From: Brachypodius melanocephalos
Lineage: Eukaryota; Chordata; Aves; Passeriformes; Pycnonotidae
DNA: 64,000 nucleotides
NCBI GenBank assembly: GCA_013398615.1
Contig: VZSR01003806.1
Coordinates: 2,563,094 to 2,627,093, forward strand
Direction of reading: 5' to 3'
In this document: piece after piece, positions 30,101 through 45,100 of the stretch
Position numbering within the stretch: position 1 is the stretch's first letter
How the letters are laid out: each line of letters starts with the position of its first letter
Program-made: the position numbers and the translations under genes
The notes under the pieces: model-generated
The model's database searches: none
What the model was told of the DNA's origin: nothing
The model's input: only the letters and a program-made list of their open reading frames with translations

Positions 30101-33100
30101 TCAGCTCCTTTAGTTGAAAGATTAAACATAACCACAAAGTTTTACTTTTCATACCCGTTCAAGACACTCTAATATCCCTTTGCAAGTGTGCTAAACACTG
30201 ACCTGATCTTTACTATACAAGTTGCTGAAACCTATGATTCAAAATTCCCACGCAGTAGTGCCAACCTCCTCATTTTACAGATGAGGAATGCAACAAGAGC
30301 AAAACAAGATGAGTTACAAAGATGCCTATGGAAAAACAGTAACTTGACTGACATAAGCACTAGTCAAAACAGTCTTAAATGTTAAAGGTTAAGACATGGA
30401 TTTCTAGATAAATCGGAATCTTACAAACACAAACAAAATATTTTAGGGGTAGTCATGTGGACAAGAAAAGTTCACTGGAGGGACGTTCCTGAAAGTGCTC
30501 TGTTAAGAAAGGGAGGAATAAAATAACTTTACAAGTTTTCCTCTTTAAAAATGTATTGTTTTCTGTTATATAAAGTTCCCAGTAATTTTTGAGACGTGAT
30601 GAGGTACAGCAGAACCACAGGCTCCTCTAAAGGGAATTGCAGAACTGCATCTCAAGTGATCAAATGATTTTAAGCTGTAAACACAACTTCACAATAAGAG
30701 TGAGCAAGCAACAGATGCTCAGGGGAAGTGTTTAAGTTCCAGGATATCAAACTGCACAGTATCTGAAGAGTTATCTATCTTTAATTGCCATAAGCACAGT
30801 GAATCTGTTTACAAAAGGAAATTGGATCAAAGTAAGCAAAATCAGCTAGCAATTTGAGAAGAATACAGTCGTTTCCAGACTACACCTCAGCACTGGGGAA
30901 AAACTGCACATGTCATAAAAAAAGTTTCAATATGTAGCAAAACTTCTGTTTATGAATGAAATTCATACATTTAAACTCCTCTTAGTCTTATGCACATCTC
31001 AAGCTCAGCAACCAGCAAGTCTAGCTCTGAAATAGCTTATCTCAAGCCATCAATGTGCCTTGAGACCAGCAAGGATATACAGTTTTTCTGCAGCATGACA
31101 CTCAGACTGTGTCCAATCCATTGGTTTGGAAGCCACACTTGAATGGGAAACCTCACAGGAATGACATGTGATGGTCACTTTCCCTGTCAGATCTATCACG
31201 ACTGTAACTGGCAGGAATATTCAAAACACTTGCAGGGTATTTCCATGCGTGACAGACTGGACTATGACTCAAAACAAATCGACCATTTTTGGAGGTGCCT
31301 GGATGCTTTGCTGAGACCAGGTTTGCAAGCCTGCAAAGAGAAATCAGTGAGTTTTTGGGTGTGCAGTGACAAACCTCTGGTCTGCGTAAGACAGGGGGGT
31401 GAACTTATCACCCCCAGAGACTACAAACCAGGCTCTGAAGCCAGAAACAGGCAGACCCTGGGGAGAGAGGATCGTGCTCTTTATCATGCCAAACTGCCGT
31501 CCCTTACACACACTCCCTCTTCCCAGGGAGGGTCCCATTCACATGTAGGTTTACTGACATTAAAGGAAGCTGCCTTAGAAGAGCTCATAAACTCTCAATA
31601 ACTCCTGAAGTGCCCTCAGACTCATTTCTGACACCCTCTACCAAAGAACTGCACATGATCAAAAGGCAGCATAAAACTTCACGCTCGCAGAGTAGGCGCT
31701 TGGGCACTCCCACCTGAAGCTGAGAGTGCATTAACCCACCAGACTCTGTATTTTGTGGGCTTTTTCCCCCACCTCTGACACATCAAGGCCTTCAATCATG
31801 ACTTCAACCAAGTCTCATTACAGATTCATGGGTGGTGATTATGTATCTTCCTACTATTACCCTTGCTTTATTTTGCTTCCTTTCTTTTCTATTATACGTT
31901 TTCTTAAGTGGATGATATTTTTATGCTTTGATACTGCCATATTACTATATATAATAATAACAAAAATGGCTACATATATGCTTTCCATTGCGACCCAATT
32001 GTTCCAAAATATGTATATATTTAGAAAAACTCAATATGTATATATTTACAAACACCAATCATTCAGTGTTGTTTCCCTCTAATCTGCTCCAAGACATCCA
32101 TTAGGAAGAACCTGAGTTACCCTCAGAGGCCAGCCATAACACCACGGAAAACTCTTGTTAAAGTTCTTATATTGCACTGCCAAGAAAAGGCATCCTATGA
32201 TCAGTCTTGACTATTTAGGCCAGTGGAGGTACAGACCAACAAGCTGACTTACCTGCAGCACCAGCCTCTTGGTGCTCTATGGAATTTCCAGGACCAGGAC
32301 TAGGTGGCACAAGGGCTTGCCTGTCTGCTTCTGGTATCTCATCTCCACTATCAAAGTCAAACTGTTCTCCCTCGTCCTCTTCTTCATCATTCGGACCCGT
32401 GGCTTTTGGTTCATGCTCTAGAACTGTGCAGAAAGACACATCTTTGGTTGTTTGCTCTTAATAATGATTTCATGGGACCAGTAAACACTCCACATTACAA
32501 ATGAAGCTTACACAATGAACCCTTAGATTTTTAGGTTACTGGAACAGAACAAAAGTTGATTGATGTGTTGATAATTCCATGCAGTTTTCAATAAATCCTT
32601 TAGTGCAAACAAGGAAATTACTTGGAAAGAAATAAACAAGTTATAATGCAAAACCCCTTGCTTTTGTCAAAACGAGTCAAAAGATTTTTAGAAAAACACT
32701 TAAACACCCAATTTTTAAACAAGAAAGCTTCACAAATTAATTCACTTGCACAGGGACTTTACAACTTTATAACGTCAAGTCATTTTTTTTCTAACTCAAA
32801 CTCCTAAGTATATTCTTTCCTAACAGTGTCCAAATTCCAGTGACAATAACTTTGTTCACACACTCCAACAGAGACCAGCAGATTGGTTTTCCTACTCCAA
32901 TCTGAGATAGTTTTAAACCAAGCACCTAATGCAACACACTATTAGCCTTATAACTACACACATGCATTCCGGAGCAGGGAGGGTGTGTAACCTTTGAAGA
33001 AGTAATGGCTGAAATAAGGACACCCTAATATGGATAGGAAGGGTGGGTTTGGGTTTTTTTTTTCTCTTTGCTTGTGAAGATACTGTAGCACAGATTTGGC

Positions 33101-36100
33101 ACTATACATGGCGCTGGAGAGGGAGCAGGAAGAAATACACAGCAATTTCCCCCCATGCTATTGGGGAAAACCCATGAAAATTTAAACCCCTTCATGTACC
33201 TACAGCATAAAATGATATCCTAAGAAAGATAAAGATGTAAACACATTTTAAACAAAATGTTATGAAATCTACCTGAAGGTGATAAGGTTCTCTGCCTCCT
33301 TCCTCAAGTAACACAAAATGAAAAATAAGTCTTGCAAAGATGATTGGATCTGCTGAATCATAATGATGTTATCAGCTATCCTACCATCCAGGACACATTT
33401 TTTTATCTTTATGATAAAACCCACTACACCCCAAAGCTCTAGACTGCTTAGATTGTCATGGTAATCAGCATTCCTGCCAAGGCTTCTGTTTCTTCAGGCA
33501 GGCTGAGCCAGCATATTTTGCCAAAGCCACAAATAACAAGATCTTTCATGCAGCCTCTCTGCAGGAGAAAAAGTGAACTAATTGCAAAAATAGTAAGGAA
33601 CAAAAAATCCGGGTTATCCTGCATTTATTGTTAGGTATTGTGGCTGAGGCAGCAGGACATTTAATTTCATTTAGATTAATTCCTTTCAAAAATTCTTCTG
33701 TATGAAGTCAGGCTTCTCACTTTTGCTTTGTCCATTAGCAATTCTTTTTATCCTGAAAGATGCAAGAAATTCTTCAGAGCTCTTCCAAGTGATTGAAGAC
33801 AAACATGGCATTCTTCCTGATTCAGCATCCATCTGACTAAACTGTAATACTTGTTGCTTGACTGTGTAACGGGGAAAAGAAACAAAAGGAGGGAAGATGT
33901 CTTTTCAACATGAGTAAAAAAAAAAAATTGGATGTGCCACCCAATTTTTTTTCTGTCATGGTTCTTAACACTGCCCTGCTTCATTCACTTCAAAACATTT
34001 ACTTTGCATCATAGATAAAGAGGCACACAATCTGACAAATGGGCACTACAGCCTGGAAAGATCCCATAATCGCATCACTGATGGGACAGCGGGTTAAGAT
34101 TACAAGAAGAGACAAAGAAAGAAAGAATACATTGTCCATCAGAAAGGGTAGACAGGAGACAAACAAATATCCTCAGTTCAGAAAGTTTTGGAACTGTATT
34201 TCAGCTTTGGATCACTTCTACATTTGCTTAATTCTGCAAGGCTAAACTTTAACCTTTTAAATTTACAGATACCTTCCATCTCATATTTAATAAAAATATT
34301 CTCCTTTAAGCTTTTAATATCAAGGGCATACTATTTCAATTGATGGAAAAAGTATTTTAATAAAAAATAAAAAAGAGGATGGGGGCTTTTTGCTTCAGCT
34401 TAAGAGCTGATCAGAACTACAGATAAATACAGATTATGTCACACAAAAAAGACAAATTTCTGTTTTGAAATTACCTATTTTCTACAGCTCTTTGTGTTAT
34501 GTCACAACAACACACAGACAAAAGCTCTTTTTAAGTGCTACAATTAGGAAGACTGACAGCAGTTAGACCCAGGCTGAATCTGGCTACTAAATACCACCAC
34601 AGATCTTGAAAATGTCATGCNNNNNNNNNNNNNNNNNNNNNNNNNNNNNNNNNNNNNNNNNNNNNNNNNNNNNNNNNNNNNNNNNNNNNNNNNNNNNNNN
34701 NNNNNNNNNNNNNNNNNNNNNNNNNNNNNNNNNNNNNNNNNNNNNNNNNNNNNNNNNNNNNNNNNNNNNNNNNNNNNNNNNNNNNNNNNNNNNNNNNNNN
34801 NNNNNNNNNNNNNNNNNNNNNNNNNNNNNNNNNNNNNNNNNNNNNNNNNNNNNNNNNNNNNNNNNNNNNNNNNNNNNNNNNNNNNNNNNNNNNNNNNNNN
34901 NNNNNNNNNNNNNNNNNNNNNNNNNNNNNNNNNNNNNNNNNNNNNNNNNNNNNNNNNNNNNNNNNNNNNNNNNNNNNNATGCTTAGAATGACAGAGTCTG
35001 TCTGGAATTACTTCAAATAATTAAATTAGTTACTAAAAATCCAATTTTCCCTTTCACCACTACTCACATCCTTAGCTTTATGAGTGCCAACCAGAGCAAT
35101 GAGAAAAACTGATTGAACTTGTTCATCTTATGTCAATACCACTCTGAGAGTTCTGTAAATGCTTCAAGGAAATTCTTGCATTTCTAAAAATTTCTGTTTG
35201 GAGTTTTCAAGACTCATATAATGGAAACATTGTCTTCCAGTTAAATTAAGTATGAAAGTGCTAATTTAGAATCAGAAAAAGGAATACATGTTCTCAAAAC
35301 TGTGCACAGCACACAGATTTATGACTTTTTCTGTGCTTTGTTATCCAGTGAAATGATATTTCTTAAATTTACTTCAAAAATAAGCCCACTTAGGTTGTGT
35401 TTACAGAGACCTGCTGGGGCATAAGCAAATTTTAAAAATGTCTGGTTGCTCTGCAAATTGCAAAGCATTCTTGGCACCATTTGCCTTCCCATCCATTATC
35501 CTCAAATTATTTATAGTTCAGTGTAATACAGCTAAGGAGTTAAAAGAGTGACATTAATTTTAAAGTCCAGATTAAGTCAGTGAAGCTTCATTAATAGTTT
35601 TTTTAAACAGTTAATTTTAGTCATGCAGAAGTAAGATAAAATAGCTTTGCTACTTACTATAAAGTGCACTTTAAATACAATATGGACACACTGGAAATAA
35701 TAAAAGCACCCCAAATGTCTCTCCCCTCCTTGCAGTCTCATAAATCCATCCATGATGACCTAGAAAAAGTCAACTGAAGAAGTCAACTTTCTTCCACGAA
35801 AAACCATGACAAAAGAAGAAAGAAACAGAACCCCAAGCACAAACAGTTGAGCAGTCTGGGGCACGGTAACAAGAAACCTGGAAGCCCTGGACATAAACAG
35901 GCATGCTGTCACCAAGAAATATGAATACTTTATGTTTTAAGGTTTGAAAAGTATTTTTAGAAATGGAAGGCTTCTGTATAATTAGGAATGTCATCTTTGC
36001 AATCATTTGTACTATTTTTTTGAAGTTCACAGGCTATCATGGAACAAAAAGCAGAAATGCATCTATTATATTTAAAGAACTCAGTAACTATTTTTAGTCG

Positions 36101-39100
36101 CTTCTACCATGATCGATGAAGGAAATAAGTGTACAGTGCTTCAAATGGCACATGTCTAATTGTTATTTAGTAAAAAAATATGAATACAACTGAACCTAAA
36201 ACACACTGGCAGGAGTTGCCTGCTCTTATTCCAACATGCAGTTTTAAAACATTGATCTTTTTTATTCATTATTTTGGATTGCAACCAGACACTAAGGACT
36301 GCAAAGACCTGCCTTTCTTTCAAATGAATTCCCCAAATGTTTCAGCTTTCCCCAAATACTTGAGTATCTTGAAATATGCAAAACTTTTTAGTAAAAAATA
36401 TTATATGTTACTATCCCAGAATATTTTTAAATATTATAAAATTTGCTAACTTACACTGGTTACAAGTCAAAACAAACCGCCAGACATAGCAATCTAAATG
36501 TTTATCATTAGTCCTTGATACATTCCAGAGATTTCTCTGATGAGATACTCTTCCCTTTACAGACCTGTATTTCTAGACAGTTAAAATGTGTCAAGCTTCA
36601 TATGGAAGTGTACAATAGAAATAAGTACTGAAAGCATGCAGATACCAAGAAATGACTCATTATTTTAAGCTACCATTAATTTTGTAAAACTAACCATTTG
36701 GGGCCAAACACACCCTGCTGACTCTGCTCCAGGATAAATGAGATCTCAAGCTGTTCCCTTTTATTTCAGAAGAGATTTCATAGTAGAGGCTTGGTGTTTG
36801 TCAGGATGGTGAATTTTGTGTTAGGAAACACTCATGCCTGCAGAAGCTTCCAGGTTTGGCCAACTTTGTAAAATTACAGCTGCCTCATATTCAGCAGGAA
36901 CTTGAAGACAGGTCTCAAGAAACTTGGTCACCACTGGACAGCCTCTTGTTTCTCCCAGCTTGAAAGCACTACTTAGGTTGCACTCCTACAGCTAGAGAGA
37001 AACGTGGTATTTTCAACCCACTCATCTCTCACTTGTGACTACTAATTCTTCAGTTCCAGGAGATAAAACTGCAGTTAAATATTCTTTATTTAAAAGAATA
37101 CTCTGGTACTCAGCTGACACAATGCTCTTCTGCTCTTCCTCAAAGGACACCTGCACCACCATCTGTGCAGGGAGCGCAGCAAGGTGCAGGGCAGGAGGGA
37201 CCCTGCAGGAAAAAGGCTAAACAGTACCAGCAAGTGCTTCTGCCCTTCACTGACACCTCCCAGTCACACAGGACATCCACCAGCACACCACTGGCATCCA
37301 TAAATCACGTCCTCACACAGCCACACAGGTGGAAAGTATCTATTTTGTTGGGGGAAAATAAATATCTAGGACAGAAAAACACGTGTAAGCAAAACCACAC
37401 AAGTGAGCGCTCCTTCCCATGGGAGGCAGATGGGAGCCAAGGACTTTCATTCCCCTTGCACTCAGAGTTGTGATAAGCTGGCACTGCAGGGAACCCAGGT
37501 CCTTGTGGTAGAATCATGCTGCTAATTACACACATGTCCCACACTCATCCAAAGCACGACCACAATGTCAGCATTACCAGTCTCTGTGGAAAACAGTTAT
37601 AAAAAAACCCCAACCACATTCATGCAAAAAGTGTTTCCAGTGATGGAAACAAAAGCAATACCACATGAATTAACAGGCTTTTCCCTTCAAATAAATAACA
37701 AAGAAATAAGTACAAATGCCTCTTTAGTATTTTGCAAATACACACACTACACACTAATTATGTTGTTGAGCATGCACAACAGATATTGTTCTTCTGGATA
37801 AAAAAAACAAATTCAAAACCAGAGTCAGAAGAGTACTGAATCTGCCTGCTCAAGATTTAGAGAGTCTGCTAACAACAGTATGCCTAATACCAAAAAAAAT
37901 CGCATTCCTTGAATTAAAGCCCAGGCCTGTGGATTTTAGGAGAGATTTACAAATAGCAAAAACCCTGAAGTTTACAAACTACTTGCAATGACAAAAATTT
38001 AAGTCTTAATTAGGTAAAATTTAAAAGAACTGAGTTATAAAAAAATCAAAAGTCTAAAATAAAAGCATCAAGACATGAGCCAAGCTGTTCAGAGAAAAGC
38101 AGGAGCAAGAGCAGCAGACTTGTATCCTTTGTAAAGCCTCATCATACCTTTCAGTGCTGGCTACCTCACACCCTGAAAGGCAGCTAAGGAAAATCAGTGT
38201 TTGGTGGCCATTTACTTTCAATACTCAGCACACTGGTGGCACTGGTATTGCCTGCCACCACTAGAAACACAGATCAAGCCTGGTCCAGAGGATGTCTTTT
38301 CCATATTAGGACATTCTGACATACGAATTTTACCAAGAAATTTTGCTGGTGCTGTAAGGAAAGTCTGTACAGACATTATCTGGAATTCTGCATAAATACA
38401 TGAGAGAGCCCTCTCTATGCTGAAAAGCACCTATCCATACTAAAAGCTACAAGCTTTCCATGAGGATTCAAGGAATACCAATACACTTAAGCAACCCTCA
38501 GCAGCCCTGAGGTCGCCCATCTGAATTGGTGTAAATGCCACCAGGCAGCTGAGCTGAGGTACAACAGGTCTGATGATGGTGGAAGTGCAGCTGAGCTCAG
38601 CCTCAGCTGCTGCGCACACGACCCGCTGAACTCACCTACAACGCGGTGCCAGACAGACAACACACCCCCAAGGGAACAGAAAAACCAGAGAGCTCTAATG
38701 AAACAAATCAAACAGCAAAGTCATTGAGAAAAGGAAGTATCCAGCTCGGGCAGTGTAAGGACAGAGTATCTTGGCCAACCATAAAGTACAAATGACATAC
38801 AAAGGAAAGACAGAAAAAAATTACTAGAAAATGTAGTTTTGACCACATAGTCGACAATTTTATGAAAAAATAACCTTTTTTAAGGAAACTTCCACCAGTG
38901 AGAGCAGTGTGGCTTGTTACTTACTTCTATACTTCTTTTTTCTATCAGTTATCAACTATTAGTATCTAGTTTTCTGAAAAATTACTTTTACTTTGAAGCA
39001 ATTGCTGTTTAATGGTTTGAGGCACATGCATTTCTCTAATACAGTCTGCTTAATTCTAATTAGCAATATAAAACTGCTGAATCATCTAGCAATACCTTGG

Positions 39101-42100
39101 ATCAAAAGCTCTTAAAAAGTAACTGGGAACTCTATGAAGCAGAAGGCAGCCAGACATGCCCTGGAGATCTAAAACAGGGAGCATGAGATGTGATGTCTAC
39201 AGAAAGAAAACATACAGCTCAGGTGCATAAACTGACTATCATGCTAAAGAAAAGCTGAAAGCCAACCAGAGCAAAAGCTTGAATTTTTAGGTCTTCGATC
39301 ATTCTAGCAACATCTTTCTTACCAGGGTGACACAGTCTGGTTAAGAAGTTAGCAAAGGATTTGACTTCATGTTTGGATCATGTTTTTTCCTCCACCTTGG
39401 CAGCAATTGTACATACTTCCTAGACTTAACCTTCAAATGACTTAGGCAAAGGGATGCATAAATCCTGGATCATTGGTCCAGGCTGAACAACCCTTCCTCT
39501 AGCAATGTCAACACTCAAGCATTTACTGGGTCCCCCCAAAAGCACCACTTAGAACACCTAAAAGCCTCTGACTTCCAAGAGATGCTGACACACAGCCGTT
39601 CATAGGCTCAGCCCAGCTCCACAGTTCATAGGCTCTCTCAGCCCAGGGGGGAATCAGCAGACACATGCACCTCCAGGAATCCAGCTGTCCTTTTGGACAC
39701 AGTGCCAAAGGTTCCTTGTTCCCAACAATTACAACTCCATCTAACACCCCAAGCACTGAGTGCAAGCTGTTCACATGTTTAAAAATAATTAAGATTTAAC
39801 TATTTGTGTTTATTCTGGACAAAGAAACAAACTAGGTATTAAATTTTACAGCAAATTACTGTATCTTTTACTAAAAAAAGTACAAATTAGAACAGAATGG
39901 TTATATTCTGTAAATCCAGGACAATACTGGAAATATTCTGGATTTCAGCTGGCTTCTTACATCCTCGTTTCTATGGTTATCCCTCCATTTAGCCTAAAGA
40001 GCACTGAACAGACAGACTGATTTGTTAACTAAGCATAATATATGCAAAATATGACAAATCCATTATCTTAGCAACTAATGAGGAGTGAGTTTTATAGCAT
40101 CCTCTTTCTTAGTATTTCTTTTAAATTGTTCTCCTTTGAGCTAAAGGTCCAGTTTTAGCTCAAAAAAGCTCCTGTGGAATTCAAGCAAACTCATGAAAAG
40201 AGTAATTCTTACATCACTGAACTCTCAGAAATCCTATTTTACAGTACCCTTTTAACATACCTGCTACCAGAAGTTCTATCACCTTAGTGGATACTGGGCA
40301 ACAATGGGGTTTCCTTGGGACTTTTCAGTCCAACAGCCTCAGAGCCCTTCTCACTGCACCCTTCCATTTAGCCACGGAGTAAGATTATTTCAATGATGAA
40401 GTAAAAAAGAAAATCTATACAGGGGGTTGGAAGAGTCTTCTCCCAAAAATGTTTAACCAAGTATATTTTCCTCAGATTACTAGGCATAGCTTCAATTCCT
40501 CCATGCAGGAAAAGCAAGCAGCACCTAATAAATGTCTCATTCAAAAATTCATACACTTTATTTATTATAATGCAGACAAGCTTTTATCTGAGACAAGCTC
40601 ATGCACAAGGTAAGAGAATCACAACAATTTATAAAGTTACATGAATCTTTCTGTAAAATCTAGAGTAGAATCATTACAGAGGCTTTAGGCATGGTTAGTA
40701 AATATTTATTGAGTTCAGTGAAACAGAAGTAAAAAACTCCAAAAAAAAAAAAATTCTCAGTTCTTGGCCAGCAATTTATCCCAGCCACTTAATGACAGAT
40801 ACAAATCCTAAAAAGGCAAAAGGAGTATAGGGAAAAAAAAAACAAACAAAAAAAACCCCCACAACCAACCTCGCCCTCTTCTTACATGTTGACTCACTAA
40901 AATTAAAATTTCAGAGCTTAGTTTCAACTGTTCATTGAAAGAATACCCAAAAATCAGCACAAATTCCTTTACAATTTGGGGGTTTTTTTTAAGCAATCAA
41001 CATTAGTTACCACCAACCAATGTTCAAGTCACCTGCAATCACCTGTAAGGCCTTTATCCCATCATTAACTTTCTGATTAACATGTCTGGGCCTTGTCCCT
41101 ACACAGACCTAGCAAGTAAAGTCAAGTCACCTTAAAGAGCAGCTGAGTAAACAGGAAAAAACCCAACAAAACAACTACATCTTATTATCCAGAAAGAAAA
41201 CACCAAATACTATCGAAAGAATGAAGTTACCCACCAAGAAATCCGTAACAGTAACATCATTTAACATGTTCTAAACAATTAGCAAAGTTTTTAACATTTT
41301 TCTTCAAAATATAATAAGATACAATTATATCTATATATACTGTGTTTTATTTGTGGGTACTGAAACCAAAAATAAGCCATTTATCGATCTATTTATTTTC
41401 TCCCTTTTTTTTTTCTCCTCCTTTTTTTTTCCCAACACGCAAATATATTTGGCTAGAAGAAAAAAATACGTAATTAGGAGTGACATGTGACACCATAAAT
41501 GGTTTTTGCAAAGGGAATCTTCTTGTTACTCTTCATTACACAGCTTGTCGGAATTGTCACGTTAAACAATTAATCCTTACCTTAAACAATGCCTTTTCCT
41601 TCATTTACTGAGAGAAATGTGACCTTTAGAAATAAATAAATTGTTCTGTTACAGATGGGATGTCAGACATCAGCAAGCTATTGCCAGTTTCAAAAACAAG
41701 GAGCCATTCATAACTACAATTCATATTCTGTTCTCATTCTTCTGAAATCTTGGCTCCCTTTTTACAATCATTTGTAACTGTCTGTATGCTGAAAATAGAT
41801 ACCTAGCAATATTGTTTAGCCCAAGACCAACTCCCTTCATATCTGCAGCTTAATTTAAGCAATGTCTTATTTCCACAATCACAGTAAATAAATACAATCT
41901 TATGGTCTTCCATATTCTGTACTTTCAGAAACTAAATCATAAAACATACAAGTGCTTCTCCTGTCGGTATTAAAAAAGCCCAATTTAACCATCCCTTGTC
42001 TCAGTCACAAAATTAGCTGTTTAAAACTGTTAAAACATGAATAAGCTATGATTTTTTTTTCACTAAACAGTAGGAAAAGTACCTAAATAATCTGAAAGAA

Positions 42101-45100
42101 ATATATATATAGAATACAAAATAAAAAGCAGCTTCCCTGGCAGAGAAATACAGTCATTTCTACATCAAAACATAGCAGCTCACCAGCAGCTCCTTACTAG
42201 AGTAAATAGAAATTTTCTATTAAGTTGGTGGGGTTTTTGTTGAGTTTCAGGTTTTGCGGGTTGGTGAGTTTTTTGGTTGGTTGGTTGGGGGGTTTTTTTT
42301 AGGATTTTTTGGGGTGTTTTGTTTTGCAAGGTTTTTTGGTTTTGTTTGGGTTTTTTGGGTCTTTTTTGGTTTTGTTTTTTTTTTGGGTTTTTTTTGTTTT
42401 GTTTTGGGTTTTTTTTGTTTGTTTTTTTTTTTTTGTTATAATACATAAAGTCACCCCAGTGGAAACTTTTACGAGAGCACAGTTGTTTCTACTTCACTCT
42501 TACCCAAGGACACAGGCCAGACTTCCTTCTCAGAGACTGAGGAGCAAGGACTATTTTAGTGTTCTGGCCCTGACAGGGAAACAACAAAAAATAACTGTGG
42601 AAAGATAGCATTCAGTAGCATACAGGATATCCAGATTTAAGTCCTTGGCCTTCTTGCTCTACATGTCTCCATATCAGGAACAAAGAAATATCCCACGCAT
42701 AAGTCTAGAGGGACGATTTTTTTAATATAAAAAGGTGCACAAAATTGGTGTCTAGGAGATATTTTTAGTCTATTACCAGTTAAAACAAACAAACAAACAA
42801 ACTTCGTTTCAAAGAAGAACATCTTAAATTCCAAACTTCAGCATGACAAGGCTTCTTATCTAGCTTTACCCAAGGAACTGGGGACAGTGGTGTGGGTGAG
42901 TGAACATCCAGCTCTCCACTACACTTGGTTCTTAAGGACACCTCTCATACTTCTCAAATGAAGATGATTCTCTCTCAGGTAGAGAGAATATATGGCAATA
43001 ACATGAAGATTATGCATTCCAATTAATTCTTACAATGTCCTTGTATAAACACTTTCAGTAAAAGTGAATTTTCAGTATTTCACTTTAAAATTTTAACAGA
43101 TCATTTATGTTAATTTTTTATAAATGGGAAAAACCCCAAAATTATACTCAGTATGAGGAAATACACCAAATGCTTTCTAATAGTTTTCACAGAGGAATCA
43201 TATGAGGCATAGTGCCATGTACCAGAAAGAATGAGAGACATATTCAGAGACAATGAAACTGCAAAACTAAGCCTCCTTGACAAAGAAAGTACCCCCAGTT
43301 TCCTTTGGGCAAGAAGCTATTTCTCAAGTATCCATCCTGCTAGGCAAACAAACACAGCTTTCCTTTGGAAACAGGCCCTGATAAACACCTCTCCAGTCCT
43401 CACTTAAAGGAAAGGACTTCCACTTTGCAAGATCACCAGATATTTTCCAAGTAGAGGAATGAAAAACTGCCAGACATGACATCTCCTAACAGAGCAGTAA
43501 CCACACAAGTACAGACCATCACAGGTAAACACCATCCTAACATTAACATCCAGCCTCCAGTCCCAGCTGTTGCCAGTGTGAAGGTAAGTCCTGTACACAA
43601 GAGACTCAATGTGGTTCCAGATTCTCAGAACTAACAGCTTTGTAATTCTTCCCTCCACAGTCTGCAGTCCACAGCATATCCTCATCTTGGCTAAATGGGT
43701 TTGGTTAAGGATGTTCCATTACAGTAACCAATTAAAAACACAATTATCACTTACAGCCACAATAAAATTTGCCATTTTCATTTAGTTTTCAAGAAAGTAT
43801 TTTTTATTTGTTGACAGAGTAAGAATCATCCTCTATTTTATTTCACAAGATAGCCATGGAATTCTTTTATGTAAGAAATTCTAAATACCTGCACTTCATA
43901 CCTAAGTTCATATGTATAAATACACTAAAGAAGGTGACATGAGCAAATCCCTTTTTGGATTTTGCTCTTCGCCAAGGAAGCCTTTGCATCTACCCCACTC
44001 CAACTGCTCTCTGGTTGCTAGAACATACACTCCCTCAACATACACAGAAAAAAATACTAGGCAGTTTTTAATCATGTCTAGAAGAAGAAGCTCTTTTTAA
44101 AGCAATCTAGAGAACACACAGGCAATAGTTTTTCCAAGTTACTCACTACTTGAATTTGCTCTGAGGTAGGAAAGGTAACCAGCAGAGACTTGTCACTACC
44201 TGATTAGTAATGCATGAATGGAATGTCCAAACACCTATGAACAGATAAGTTGCATAAGCAGAATAAATTAAACAAATAAAATATGTTACATTCCATTAAT
44301 TTATCACATGTAGTTTTTCTTTATCAAGTAGTGGCTGAAGCAGCTTCACTATTGACCTTTACAACCCCTTAACTTTAACAAGGTATAGATTCAGGTGGCT
44401 ATGGCGAATGAAAACACATTATTTAACCTTTCATCTATTTTCTCGTGACATCCCCATGACAAAGATGAAGGTTTACTACCACTCTTCCCCTTTGTAGGGG
44501 AAGGATTGATAAAAAATAAATTTGGAGAATTTTCCTGGCAAAACCATAGAAAACTTACTCGGCAAGAATAAAGCTGAGATTTATAGCACAAGGTATACAC
44601 TTGTAGCTAGAAAGGAGCCCAGATGACTTTCAGCACTACAGCTTTGTTAGGACAAAAAAAAAAAGACAAACAAAAAAATTCCCACAATATCATAAGAACT
44701 TTCTTTTAAAGAAAACAATTGATTTCATCTGTGGCCTCAGTGCAGGATTTTAAAATCAATATGCCAAAAGTTAAAAAAAAAATTATGGTGTACCAAACAG
44801 TTCTGCACCCAATGGGAATCTCATCCTCACTATGAGCTAAGACAACCCACCCATGAACCCTGACAGGTGCTGCTCACCCCTCCTTAAAAGACACGTGGAT
44901 GACCAGTATATATGCATGCAGAATAACCCTCATAGCTGTTATGTGTATTTGCTATCCTATTTGGCCCTAAAATTCTCACTTCTTTTCCACCTGCGAAACA
45001 GGTAATGAGAATTATCTGGAAAGTGAACTAAAATGTCTTTTAGTGTCATTATTAAAATTTATCTTCACTGATAATCCCTTTAATATGTTTTAAGAGAGTT

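Noticed and set aside
34606..34991. Long plus-strand frames spanning N
   Set aside because: They consist of the assembly gap.
42254..42608. Open frames rich in Phe, Gly and Val over the G/T tract
   Set aside because: Pure translation of low-complexity DNA; no start context, family or splice support.
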